A stretch of 38,434 nt of DNA, taken from a virus. The notes under the pieces are model-generated. The model searched no databases. It saw nothing but the letters and a program-made list of their open reading frames with translations, and had not been told where the DNA came from. The stretch is from positions 1 to 38,434 of the IMG/VR virus record IMGVR_UViG_3300037560_000238; one strand, 5' to 3'. Each line of letters begins with the position of its first letter. The first letter of the stretch is position 1. The position numbers were made by a program, and so were the translations under genes. Below are positions 31,199-38,422 of this stretch, piece by piece.

Positions 31199-32104
31199 TT
31201 ATTTCCGGGCGAGCTTCTCCCTCATCCTGGTCAGTAAGCTGGCCTCGTAGCCTTCGTCGTGCGGCATCAACTTCTCTTTTTTGAGTGATGGGTGGAGTTG
31301 ACTTACCGTGTGACTCGAAGGCCCGACGCCCGCCATACTGCCAATTGCGGGTGATCCGCCCTCACCTGTCTCTAGGGTACCTTTGCCTCGCCAGGCCGCT
31401 ATCGTGACCTTCAGGGCCTTAAGCCCCTTCGAGACAGCAGATCCCCACGGAACAGTTTTGCTCGCCTCTCCTACTTTTCCATACGCCAGCCGACGAAGCT
31501 CCAAAGCGGGTCCTTCGTCGAGCTCTGCCAATAGTTTAGACAGTTCTTCGTCCTTGTCAAGGGCCGCGTCCACCTCCCGCAGAACGGCCTGTTCTTTCCT
31601 TTGGATCCCCCGCGCCTCATCCTTCTTCTGCAGGGCCTCAATCTGCTTCCGCTGCTCCTCAAGAGCCCCCACCAATTCGTCAAACCGTTCATCGCCGTCC
31701 AGCGAGGAAGACGAGTGTTGCGTTCCGACAGCGTCCTGACCTCCCGGGGAAGAGGAATCTGTGCTCCTCAACGTGTCGGCAGGGGTGAAGATCTCGTCCA
31801 ACTGACTGTCAGTAGCCCCGGAATTCTTAAACGCACGCCGTAGTTTCGAGGGATCCGTCTCGGCTAGGCCCTCGGAAAGATCCCTCTGCACTCCCAGCGC
31901 ATCCTCAGCGGAGGTCTTCAGCTCATGGGCCTCTGCAAATCTCCGCTCTGCTGCGGTCCCCTTCTGATACTGCTCCAACAGCTTGGTCAGGGGAACCGTC
32001 TCCTGTTTGCCGGAAATCACGGCCTCCATTGCCAGGGCGGCGGCTTCCTCTCCGGAAAGCACTCTGATGTCTTCTTGCTTCTTACTCGGGTCAGGGTCGG
32101 GCAT
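31199..32104 (-). CDS. Probable scaffolding protein
   Basis: A 301-aa, highly charged protein with predicted long helices (DERFDELVGALEEQRKQIEAL, then KKDEARGIQRKE). It contains a Ser/Asp-rich disordered middle (STDSSSPGG) and a basic C-terminal segment (SLKKEKLMPHDEGYE, then TRMREKLARK). Acidic helical body with a basic end, located just before the capsid gene, is the usual scaffold pattern: the basic tail binds the shell. Start in a TAATG overlap with the gene upstream. No protease-cleavage motif is visible. Confidence 0.7.
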   Translation of the reverse strand: MPDPDPSKKQEDIRVLSGEEAAALAMEAVISGKQETVPLTKLLEQYQKGTAAERRFAEAHELKTSAEDALGVQRDLSEGLAETDPSKLRRAFKNSGATDSQLDEIFTPADTLRSTDSSSPGGQDAVGTQHSSSSLDGDERFDELVGALEEQRKQIEALQKKDEARGIQRKEQAVLREVDAALDKDEELSKLLAELDEGPALELRRLAYGKVGEASKTVPWGSAVSKGLKALKVTIAAWRGKGTLETGEGGSPAIGSMAGVGPSSHTVSQLHPSLKKEKLMPHDEGYEASLLTRMREKLARK

Positions 32105-32385
32105 TATTTCTCTCCTTGGGAAAGAAGTTCATATTTTTCATGTATCGCCGTGAAATGTTCTTCGCTGCAGTGGTACCGATAGCCATCACTGTCGGTAACG
32201 ATCCAATCGCCAGAAAACACTGGATAAAGAGGACCGCATCCAGTCACCCCCTGGAAGTAGTAGCCGAAGGGTCGCTCCAAAGATACCACACCCTTAGGCC
32301 ACGGCCGGTTTTGTGGTAAGAACTGTTCGGCCTCAACGGTTTTGATTTTTTCGCGGTATCTCACTCTCGACGGGTCGGGGTCCAT
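32104..32385 (-). CDS. Small phage protein of the YRKKP-VEA-Q type (PGDYG-like), right-arm copy
   Basis: A 93-aa protein with RYREKIKTVEAEQF, PWPKGV, GDWIVTDSDGYRY and FTAIHEKYE. It aligns with the left-arm protein at 8120 (KYRKKPVVVEAEQF, PWPEGV, GDWIVDD, FEAICEKVE). The right-arm copy has extra N- and C-terminal residues. Ribosome-binding site GGAG is present. Function unknown; it sits among capsid genes here and among accessory genes in the other arm. Confidence 0.7.
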   Translation of the reverse strand: MDPDPSRVRYREKIKTVEAEQFLPQNRPWPKGVVSLERPFGYYFQGVTGCGPLYPVFSGDWIVTDSDGYRYHCSEEHFTAIHEKYELLSQGEK

Positions 32386-32632
32386 TCAGGGTCTCCTGGC
32401 TCAGGTTGGGGGGAGGTCGGTCCAAAAACTCTGCTATGCGGCATCCTTTGTGGTGAGGGGCCGGCACGCTCAGGCCTATGGGAAAGAGTGATTCCTCTGA
32501 TACAAACCGATGCGCCTCGCAATCAGGGCACCAGTAGTCGTAGCCGGGGGAGGTTTGACGAGGCCCACAACCACGACCGTCCCCGCTCCACTCGATGTCC
32601 CCCAGCAATTCCCGGAGATTTTCATTGGTCAT
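32333..32632 (-). CDS. Small zinc-finger-like protein, 99 aa
   Basis: Start at ATG 32632 with GAGGAG 7 nt upstream; a GTG 18 nt earlier would place the ribosome-binding site inside the gene. Cys at CGPRQ, CPDC with a following His, and HHKGC give a possible zinc site. The 3' end overlaps the following gene by 53 nt in another frame, so the Pro/Arg/Gln-rich last 18 residues are constrained by that gene. Function unknown. Confidence 0.6.
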   Translation of the reverse strand: MTNENLRELLGDIEWSGDGRGCGPRQTSPGYDYWCPDCEAHRFVSEESLFPIGLSVPAPHHKGCRIAEFLDRPPPNLSQETLNGPRPVESEIPRKNQNR

Positions 32633-32710
32633 CTCGGATCTCCTCTTCACATGGGAGGTGAGTCCGCTGGGAAAATGAAAGTGCTGTCGTGCTGGCAGGC
32701 CGGATGGAAA

Positions 32711-32728
32711 ACCGGCACTCGCGCCGGT
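32711..32728 (-). terminator. Possible weak intrinsic terminator behind the metallopeptidase gene
   Basis: ACCGGC-GCGAGT-GCCGGT forms a 6-bp GC-rich stem with a 6-nt loop just behind the stop codon at 32732, followed on the transcribed strand by TTT then CC. The U-run is short, so read-through is likely. It lies near a change in strand composition. Confidence 0.4.
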
Positions 32729-32731
32729 GGA

Positions 32732-33157
32732 TCATTTCTTGCTCCTCTTGCGGGCCAGGGGGCTCCACCACTTGACGAAAAGGGCCAACAGTCGGGGGTT
32801 GTCGAGGAAGAGGTTCGTCAGGCCTTGCTCGGCGGCACGGGTAAACAGTTCCCCAAGATCAGTGTATTTGCCCCGATCGGCGATGTCGGAACTCTCGAAT
32901 TTGTTGTGGGCTCTGTCCCCTACAACTGCGTGGACAACTTCGTGGAAGAGAACATCAACAGCGTCGAAGCCTGTTTGGTCCGCGCGGATCCGAATCTCGC
33001 CGTCTCCGTAGGCGATACAGCCTCGGAATTCATCACCGTCGGACCAGTCGTCTTCGGAGATGACGCGGACTTTGAACCACTCTGCGCCTACTCGGACTGG
33101 CGAAACTGCCAGGATGGCGCGGTGGATGGGGTCGGGCTTGGGTTTCTTGGCGGGCAC
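32732..33157 (-). CDS. HExxH zinc metallopeptidase-like protein
   Basis: A 141-aa protein. FHEVVHAVVG gives the HEVVH zinc motif at 72-76, with E73 as the catalytic base. A candidate third ligand is E103 or E110 in the helix GELFTRAAEQGL. The N-terminal strands (WFKVRVISEDDW, GEIRIRA) match the layout of small phage SprT/ImmA-type metallopeptidases. The gene starts at a GTG in a TAGTG overlap with the portal gene, with AAGGAG upstream. Position between portal and scaffold makes a role in head maturation worth testing, although phage prohead proteases are normally serine proteases. Confidence 0.75.
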   Translation of the reverse strand: MPAKKPKPDPIHRAILAVSPVRVGAEWFKVRVISEDDWSDGDEFRGCIAYGDGEIRIRADQTGFDAVDVLFHEVVHAVVGDRAHNKFESSDIADRGKYTDLGELFTRAAEQGLTNLFLDNPRLLALFVKWWSPLARKRSKK

Positions 33158-35253
33158 TACGCGGCTCCTTGTGGTGGCTGGCCTTGGCCTTGGCCTTGGT
33201 TTTCGGCTGCATTGTTGGAGGCGGCTTCGTCTAACGTCGGCTGGTCGGGGTGGACGGGCTCACCCATGCGGGCCTTCAGGTCTGTCCAGCGGACCAGGAA
33301 GGCGTCCTGGACGGCGGAGGATGCCATATGGAATTCGGCACCGGCCATGAACTCTTCGGCGGCGAGGAGGTGGACTTCGGGCTTGTCGGCGGCCTCGTGG
33401 AAGTAGCTGCCGATGATGCCGGCGGCACGGTTGGAGCCGGGAAGCTCGCCGGGAACATCGCCGTCGTTGAATAGAATCAAGTTCACCAGGACGGCGCGGA
33501 TGTAGTTTTCCCAGACGACGCGGCTGCCGATGGGGTAGTTCCAACCTTCTTTGTAGCAAAGGATTATGAATTCCATTTGGGTCAAGAGGCCGGCTTGGAG
33601 GAGGCCGGGGGCTTCTTCACGGCGACGCTCGCCGCCTAGAGGGTCCTCGGAGCGGATGCCGATTTCGATGGAAAACGGGTCAGGAACCTGGCCGGGGCCG
33701 ATGCTCATGTTGCCCGTCTTGGCGTCGATGGTGACGCCCGCGATTGAGTTTTCGATGCGCGTGATGGGGACGCCCTCGGCGAGGAGGGAGGGGTCGGTGA
33801 GGCGCTGGCGGATTTCGTGGAGTTGGTGACGGTACATGGTCGTGTAGGCGGCTTTGATTAACTTGGCCGTCGGAATCAAGTGGGTGGAGCCTAGTTGGGC
33901 GAGGAGGTCGATGCCTCCCATGCTGTCCACGCGCTTGGAAGATTCGCCGGAAAACAGGGGGCCTTGGGCGCAGATGCGGTCTAATAGAGTGGTGCCAAAC
34001 TGGAAGGTGCGGCCGGGGATGTCGGAGGCTGTTGCGGGGAGGATGGAATCGACGCCGGAGCCGGTGGCGGTGAAATCGCGCTCGTAGGGGATGAGTTTGG
34101 GCGACTCGGTGGCTTTGAAGTTCTCGAAGTCGATGCCCTGGTCGTTAGGGACCATCGTGAAGCCGAAGCGGTCGAAGTCGGCCATGTTCTGGATTAACCG
34201 CTCCAGTAAGGCTTCTAATTCTAAGGCGAAGGGGATGATTCGGCCGGCGAAGCTGCGACCGTAAGCGTGGCCGGTGGACTGGTATCGGGCGATGCCTATG
34301 GGGAACGGTTGGTTGTATTGGCCGTCGTTGAGATAGTCGATGTCGGCGATGATGGCGCGGCCGGCGCGGGCGACGTAGCGGGCGGTCGTCTCGCCGGAGG
34401 AGCCCAGGGTGTAGACTTCTCGGAGGCGGACGAACTTTTCGACTGATTTGTGGGGGGGCAGCTTACGGCGGCGGATGGCACCGGCGAGCCGAGTGCGGCC
34501 GGAAGGGTCTTCGTCGAATAAGGACTCCAGAGTGCCGGCGCCGCCGGAGGTGGCCAGGCCGGGGCCGGAGACGGATTGGCTGGTGTTGGAGCCATAGGGC
34601 AACTCGACTATTTCCAGGTGGGTCTCATCTATGTCTTTGAAGGACAAGGCAGCCTGCTTGAGTAGCTGGGCTAACGGGAACAGGCGGGTGCGGACGACGG
34701 CGCGGAGGTCGGTAGGATTCGGGTGGCCGGCGGGGAGGAATAGTAGCTCCCACGGCGGGATCAGCTCGCGGACGTGAGCTAGAGGGCTGTCGCGGGTCTC
34801 GTCACGCCAGGAGGCGATGCCGTAGGTGCCGTATTGGACGAGGCCGACGAGGAAGCCCAGGTTGACGGCGTCGGAGTTGAGCATGGTTTCCTGGGTGTCC
34901 AAGAGGACCTGGCCGACGGAGGCGTCGCGGAGGGACTCCAGGCTGTTGCGACGCTTGGCACATAAGGGGCTTACGTCGAGGCGAGCCAGACGGCCGACTT
35001 CGGTCCAGATCTTGGTCAGGGGCTCTTCCCAGCGGAGGTGGAGGTTGCCGTCCGTCTCTTCGTAGGAAACGTCTAGTTCGCCACGGTCCATTGAGACCAC
35101 GTCGAAACGTCTCATGCCCTGCAGGTAGGCGTCTGCGACCCACCAGCCGATCTGATGCACATTACGCTCGACGATTGCCGGACCGATGAGCGTCTCGATG
35201 GCATCGGTCAGGTCGTCGGAACCCTTCTTCGGTAGCTCTAGGATTGCTCCCAT
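33157..35253 (-). CDS. Portal protein
   Basis: A 698-aa protein, the normal size for podovirus portals, and placed behind the terminase. Typical features: an N-terminal helical wing region, aromatic-rich VQYGTYGIASWRDE, a clip/stem part (GRSFAGRIIPFALELEALLERLIQNM) and a long C-terminal crown helix segment. The C-terminus ends in a Gly-Gln repeat (GQGQGQ) encoded by three hexanucleotide units at 33180-33197. Start at ATG 35253 with GGGAG upstream. Twelve copies would form the DNA gate of the capsid. Assigned by size, order and pattern rather than a single motif. Confidence 0.8.
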   Translation of the reverse strand: MGAILELPKKGSDDLTDAIETLIGPAIVERNVHQIGWWVADAYLQGMRRFDVVSMDRGELDVSYEETDGNLHLRWEEPLTKIWTEVGRLARLDVSPLCAKRRNSLESLRDASVGQVLLDTQETMLNSDAVNLGFLVGLVQYGTYGIASWRDETRDSPLAHVRELIPPWELLFLPAGHPNPTDLRAVVRTRLFPLAQLLKQAALSFKDIDETHLEIVELPYGSNTSQSVSGPGLATSGGAGTLESLFDEDPSGRTRLAGAIRRRKLPPHKSVEKFVRLREVYTLGSSGETTARYVARAGRAIIADIDYLNDGQYNQPFPIGIARYQSTGHAYGRSFAGRIIPFALELEALLERLIQNMADFDRFGFTMVPNDQGIDFENFKATESPKLIPYERDFTATGSGVDSILPATASDIPGRTFQFGTTLLDRICAQGPLFSGESSKRVDSMGGIDLLAQLGSTHLIPTAKLIKAAYTTMYRHQLHEIRQRLTDPSLLAEGVPITRIENSIAGVTIDAKTGNMSIGPGQVPDPFSIEIGIRSEDPLGGERRREEAPGLLQAGLLTQMEFIILCYKEGWNYPIGSRVVWENYIRAVLVNLILFNDGDVPGELPGSNRAAGIIGSYFHEAADKPEVHLLAAEEFMAGAEFHMASSAVQDAFLVRWTDLKARMGEPVHPDQPTLDEAASNNAAENQGQGQGQPPQGAA

Positions 35254-35267
35254 TTACTTCTCCCTCT

Positions 35268-35681
35268 TCATGCACTCTTTCCCTCGGTAGTCGGTTGCGG
35301 GGGGGTCTGCGGGGGGTGTCCCCCCGAAGGCGGCACGATGTCTTCGTCGGAGGGGTTGTGGAAGCGGAACTGGCCCGGCTGCAAAGGAACCAGGCGCTCG
35401 GCGGCGCGGGCTTGGGCGTGGCGCTTCTGCTCGGTGTTGAAGATCGAAGACATTAGGGGTGTTTTGGGCTGACGGTCGGCGGCCAGGCGCCGGGCTTCAA
35501 GTTGGGCGGCGGCGGCCGGGTAGGTAATCGACAGGGTCATAGCGCGGAGGCTGTCTGTGAGTTTGCTATTCAGCCTTGAAAGATTCCTAATGGCAAGGAT
35601 CATGCCGGCGTAGCCGACTAAGCCTGCGATGATCAGGAATACCGAGGCGGCCCAGAAAAGCGGGTCAGGTGGGATTTCCAT
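35268..35681 (-). CDS. Membrane-anchored small protein, 137 aa
   Basis: Begins MEIPPDPLFWAASVF with one transmembrane segment (about 8-30; FLIIAGLVGYAGMILAI), then a polar helical middle and a Pro/Gln-rich tail (PPSGGHPPQTPPQP). The ATG overlaps the upstream gene by 17 nt. The start region is a near copy of the start of the next gene upstream (MEIPPDP vs METPPDP). Membrane proteins between terminase and portal are unusual. Function unknown. Confidence 0.62.
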   Translation of the reverse strand: MEIPPDPLFWAASVFLIIAGLVGYAGMILAIRNLSRLNSKLTDSLRAMTLSITYPAAAAQLEARRLAADRQPKTPLMSSIFNTEQKRHAQARAAERLVPLQPGQFRFHNPSDEDIVPPSGGHPPQTPPQPTTEGKSA

Positions 35682-35695
35682 AGTGACGAAGTCCT
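35662..35695 (-). repeat. 34-bp gene-junction repeat, copy A
   Basis: Matches 35816-35849 at 31 of 34 positions by eye. On the coding strand it holds, in order, a ribosome-binding site (AGGA), the overlapping gene start (ATG GAA) and the stop (TGA) of the upstream gene, giving a 17-nt overlap. The upstream product ends RHYGNPT and the new one begins MEIPPDP. Confidence 0.85.
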
Positions 35696-35835
35696 TTCCT
35701 TAAACGTCGGCGGTGATACAGGCCCCAGGCGGCCTTTCCCGCAAGATGGAGATAGCAGAAAGTAACCACGCAAAGCATCGTCCAACCATGACAGGCCCAG
35801 CGCATCGCGGTTTCAGGGTCAGGCGGGGTTTCCAT
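35665..35835 (-). CDS. Small single-pass membrane protein, 56 aa
   Basis: Start at ATG 35835 inside the terminase 3' end, with GGAGGAG upstream; the frame is open further but without a good site. It begins METPPDPETAMRW, has one hydrophobic segment (WTMLCVVTFCYLHLAG) and a strongly basic tail (YHRRRLRKG), ending RHYGNPT. The gene starts and ends in identical 17-nt overlaps. It is likely related to the 137-aa gene by duplication of the start region. Function unknown. Confidence 0.55.
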   Translation of the reverse strand: METPPDPETAMRWACHGWTMLCVVTFCYLHLAGKAAWGLYHRRRLRKGLRHYGNPT

Positions 35836-35849
35836 AGTGACGAACTCCT
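35816..35849 (-). repeat. 34-bp gene-junction repeat, copy B
   Basis: Second copy of the junction element, here at the terminase 3' end. The terminase therefore ends RHYGNPA, nearly the same residues as the end of the 56-aa membrane protein, although the two proteins are otherwise unrelated. Three mismatches separate the copies. Confidence 0.85.
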
Positions 35850-37759
35850 CCAGGTCTGCCGCGCCGGGGTTTGCGGCTGCGGCGATGTTTAGACTCTGCT
35901 TCATTTTGTTCACGATGCCTTATCTTGTCAAGGCCCTGCATGGCTTCAGGACTGAGTTCGTCGGCGTTTAAAGCGGCCATGATGGGTAGTCGGGTGCCGG
36001 GGATGAACTTTTCGCCCCTGGCGAGGCGCTCTTGGAGGGTCACGGGGGCCGTGTCGATAGGGCCGGAGGAGCCTCGGAGGCGGGGGATGAAGTTGGGCAT
36101 GGCGAGGGTGTCTATGGCGTCGTCGTAGGGGAGGAGGCTCAGGTCGGGGGTGAAGTCTCTGATTTGCTGAACCAGCTCTCGCCAGCCGGGTCGGGTGAGG
36201 CGGTGCTTGGGGAGTTTCAGGCGGTGGGTCTCGAAACGGACTGCTAAACTGGAAATGCGGCTGCCCTTGCCTAGGTCGCCGACGAAGTCGCGGCGGTAGT
36301 TGATCGGGTAGATGCGGGGGGTCCAGTCGCCGCTTGAACGGCCGGCGAGGGCCTGTTGGTTCAACTTGTCGGTGATCTCTTTTTGGGTGGAGATGGCTTC
36401 GACGGCCACGATGCGGGGCAGCCAGATCCCGCCGAGTTCCCAGATCCAGTCCAGGAAGACGGTGGGCTTGGGGCGGCCCAGTCGGATGGCCAGAGGCCAC
36501 CATACGTCCTGGAAGTCGCCATGACGCTCGACGCCTAGGACTATGATGCAGGCGAAGTCGGATGTGCTGGAGGGCTTGCGGATGGGGTCGGCGACGAGGA
36601 CGCGGTACATGCGAGATACAGTCTCGGCGAATGGGCGTTCGGTGCGGGTCGGCTTGCCCGTTTCTTTGTGGGGAGCCCAACTGACCAACTTGGCGGTGGA
36701 CTCGAATGGTTGACGCTCATAGTCCACTATGTCATTGTCGGAGGTGACGGCGTAGTAGTTGTAGGGGTCGTGGAGGGTCAAAACCTTGCTTTCGTCGGTG
36801 CCGGGGCTGTTCATGTACTGGGCGGCGAAAACCGAAGGCGGGAGGGATTCACGCAGCTCTTCGATTTTCTCCGGCGGGAACTTAGCCGGCCAGGTCGGCT
36901 CGCCTGTTTCGGGGTTGATGATGGCGAGGGTTTCGCGGTTCCAGAAGGCGAGGGTCGGATCCTCCTCTTGGGGAGTGTTGGCCTGGCGGTAGATGAAAAG
37001 TTTGCGATTGAACAGAGTGCCTACCAGGGCGGCGGCGCAGCCCTCGTCGAGCATGGGGATGACGCTGTGGAACCACATCTGGCGGAAGTTCTCGGCCAGG
37101 GCGGCGGGGCTGATGCGCATGGAGGTGTCGAATTCGGCGTCGTCGCAGATGATATACTGCGGACGGAGGCCCAATAGCTTGCCCATCACGGAGCGGCCGC
37201 GAAGCTCGAAGCCGTTGTTCAAAAGCAAATTGCCTTTGGACCAGATGCCGGCGGAGTTGCGCTTGGGTTTGAGGGGGCCGAAGTCGGCGAGGAGGCGCTC
37301 GTTGGACTCTATCTGGTACATCAGGCGGGCGAAACTGGACCTGACGAAGTCGTCGGAGGCTCGGATGATGAGGATCTTGAAGGGGGCACGGCCGAAACAG
37401 AGGGTCAGAATCAGCTCTTCGATCAGGGTGGACTTGGCAAAGCTGCGGGGGAGGATCTTGACATTGCGGGCGTAGGCGCCCAGGTCGTAGATGAACTCGT
37501 AGTGACACGGCGGGGACTCGTAGATGGGAGGCTTGTGCCACACTCCCGGAGGGAGAGAAAGCAGATAATGCTCGCGGAAGAAGGACCAGGCCCAAACCAA
37601 ATCCTCGGGGGTGTGCTGGTTGCGCACGGCGGCGACGCGAGCCAGGCGCTGGCCTTCCGGAGTGAGGCCGTCGTAGTCGGCTGGAAGAGGATGAAGAGGA
37701 TTGGTCGGCGTGGTTAGGACTCCTCGGTGCCTTTCGAGGTGAAGTCGTTTATTTCCCAA
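35819..37759 (-). CDS. Terminase large subunit
   Basis: ATP-driven DNA packaging motor and headful/cos nuclease. Numbering from a TTG at 37759 (646 aa). Walker A-like PRSFAKST (104-111) and Walker B IICDDAE (203-209) are followed by VGTLFNRK (about 246). In the nuclease domain, D391 (VADP), E454 (AVEA) and D546/D547 (YDDA) provide the metal-binding acids. The start is uncertain: conserved sequence begins near LTTPTNPLHPLPADYDG, just behind the upstream stop. No ATG or GTG lies between 37709 and the previous gene's coding region in this frame. A TTG 46 nt inside the upstream gene, or an ACG at 37711 behind GAGGAG, are the options. A GTG at 37915 would need a 202-nt overlap. Confidence 0.88.
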   Translation of the reverse strand: MGNKRLHLERHRGVLTTPTNPLHPLPADYDGLTPEGQRLARVAAVRNQHTPEDLVWAWSFFREHYLLSLPPGVWHKPPIYESPPCHYEFIYDLGAYARNVKILPRSFAKSTLIEELILTLCFGRAPFKILIIRASDDFVRSSFARLMYQIESNERLLADFGPLKPKRNSAGIWSKGNLLLNNGFELRGRSVMGKLLGLRPQYIICDDAEFDTSMRISPAALAENFRQMWFHSVIPMLDEGCAAALVGTLFNRKLFIYRQANTPQEEDPTLAFWNRETLAIINPETGEPTWPAKFPPEKIEELRESLPPSVFAAQYMNSPGTDESKVLTLHDPYNYYAVTSDNDIVDYERQPFESTAKLVSWAPHKETGKPTRTERPFAETVSRMYRVLVADPIRKPSSTSDFACIIVLGVERHGDFQDVWWPLAIRLGRPKPTVFLDWIWELGGIWLPRIVAVEAISTQKEITDKLNQQALAGRSSGDWTPRIYPINYRRDFVGDLGKGSRISSLAVRFETHRLKLPKHRLTRPGWRELVQQIRDFTPDLSLLPYDDAIDTLAMPNFIPRLRGSSGPIDTAPVTLQERLARGEKFIPGTRLPIMAALNADELSPEAMQGLDKIRHREQNEAESKHRRSRKPRRGRPGGVRHYGNPA

Positions 37760-37986
37760 CGCACGTCGTCCTCGAAAGTCTGCAGGATTTTGGCCAACTT
37801 TCCCCTGAACTGCGGCAGGTTTTTCTCCAGAGTGTTTTTGAAGGCTTGGTCTCCGATCTCGCTGAAAACCGCGCCGATGAGAGGAGTTACTTTGATGAGA
37901 TAGCAGACTTCGCACTGCCTGTCCTCACATTGAGCAAGATAGGGGGTTGTTTCGATGAAGATTCGAGGGCGGGTATTACTTCCCAT
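37714..37986 (-). CDS. Hypothetical 90-aa protein upstream of the large terminase (small-terminase candidate)
   Basis: Begins MGSNTRPRIFIETT, with GAGGAG upstream and an 11-nt overlap with the preceding gene. It contains a Cys cluster (CEDRQCEVC) followed by a helical, Lys-rich part (QAFKNTLEKNLPQFRGKLAKIL). Position directly before the large terminase is where the small subunit usually lies, but no helix-turn-helix is evident. A Cys-rich adaptor is another possibility. Confidence 0.55.
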   Translation of the reverse strand: MGSNTRPRIFIETTPYLAQCEDRQCEVCYLIKVTPLIGAVFSEIGDQAFKNTLEKNLPQFRGKLAKILQTFEDDVRWEINDFTSKGTEES

Positions 37987-38422
37987 TGGGGTTCTCCTCG
38001 GAGGTTCCACACGCACGGAATTCGAGTGGTTCGTCGGTGGCTATTTGGACGGAGCCGACGTAGGCGTGCAGGATAGCCTGGGCGGCGCGGAGGGCGCAGA
38101 TGATGCGGATGATCTTCTGGGTGCCCCAGACGCCGTTGCAGGACCGGGAAATCTCTCCATACAGCTCATCGGCGAGGCCGGTGTTAACGTCTTCACCCAC
38201 GAGGAGCAGGAGGTTCTCCTGGGTCTCCTTCACCATCTCCGGGTCCAGGCGGCTCAGACGCATCCCCAGGGTCGCTGCCAGGCTGCGGAGGATCCCCTGC
38301 TGGAAGGCGGGGTCCAGAAGACGGCGGCGCTCTGCGGGGGGGAGCCGGGGAAGGCTGGCTGCCGCAGATCCCTCCGCCAAGGGTGGGCTTGGTGGGGGGT
38401 CGGCGTCCGATGGGCTGGTCAC
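37976..38422 (-). CDS. Hypothetical 148-aa protein at the right edge (small-terminase candidate, 5' end uncertain)
   Basis: Pro/Ser/Ala-rich N-terminus (DADPPPSPPLAEGS), then helices (LLDPAFQQGILRSLAATLGMRL, QKIIRIICALRAAQAIL). The GTG at 38422 has no ribosome-binding site and the frame stays open to the window end, so the gene may continue beyond it. A helical protein upstream of the large terminase could be the DNA-recognition subunit, but no family motif is seen. Confidence 0.55.
   Translation of the reverse strand: MTSPSDADPPPSPPLAEGSAAASLPRLPPAERRRLLDPAFQQGILRSLAATLGMRLSRLDPEMVKETQENLLLLVGEDVNTGLADELYGEISRSCNGVWGTQKIIRIICALRAAQAILHAYVGSVQIATDEPLEFRACGTSEENPNGK

Noticed and set aside
37759-37915. 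Terminase start at GTG 37915 giving 698 aa
   Set aside because: This would overlap the upstream gene by 202 nt. The added 52 residues are Arg/His/Ser-rich and look like a shadow of that gene, which has its own good ribosome-binding site.
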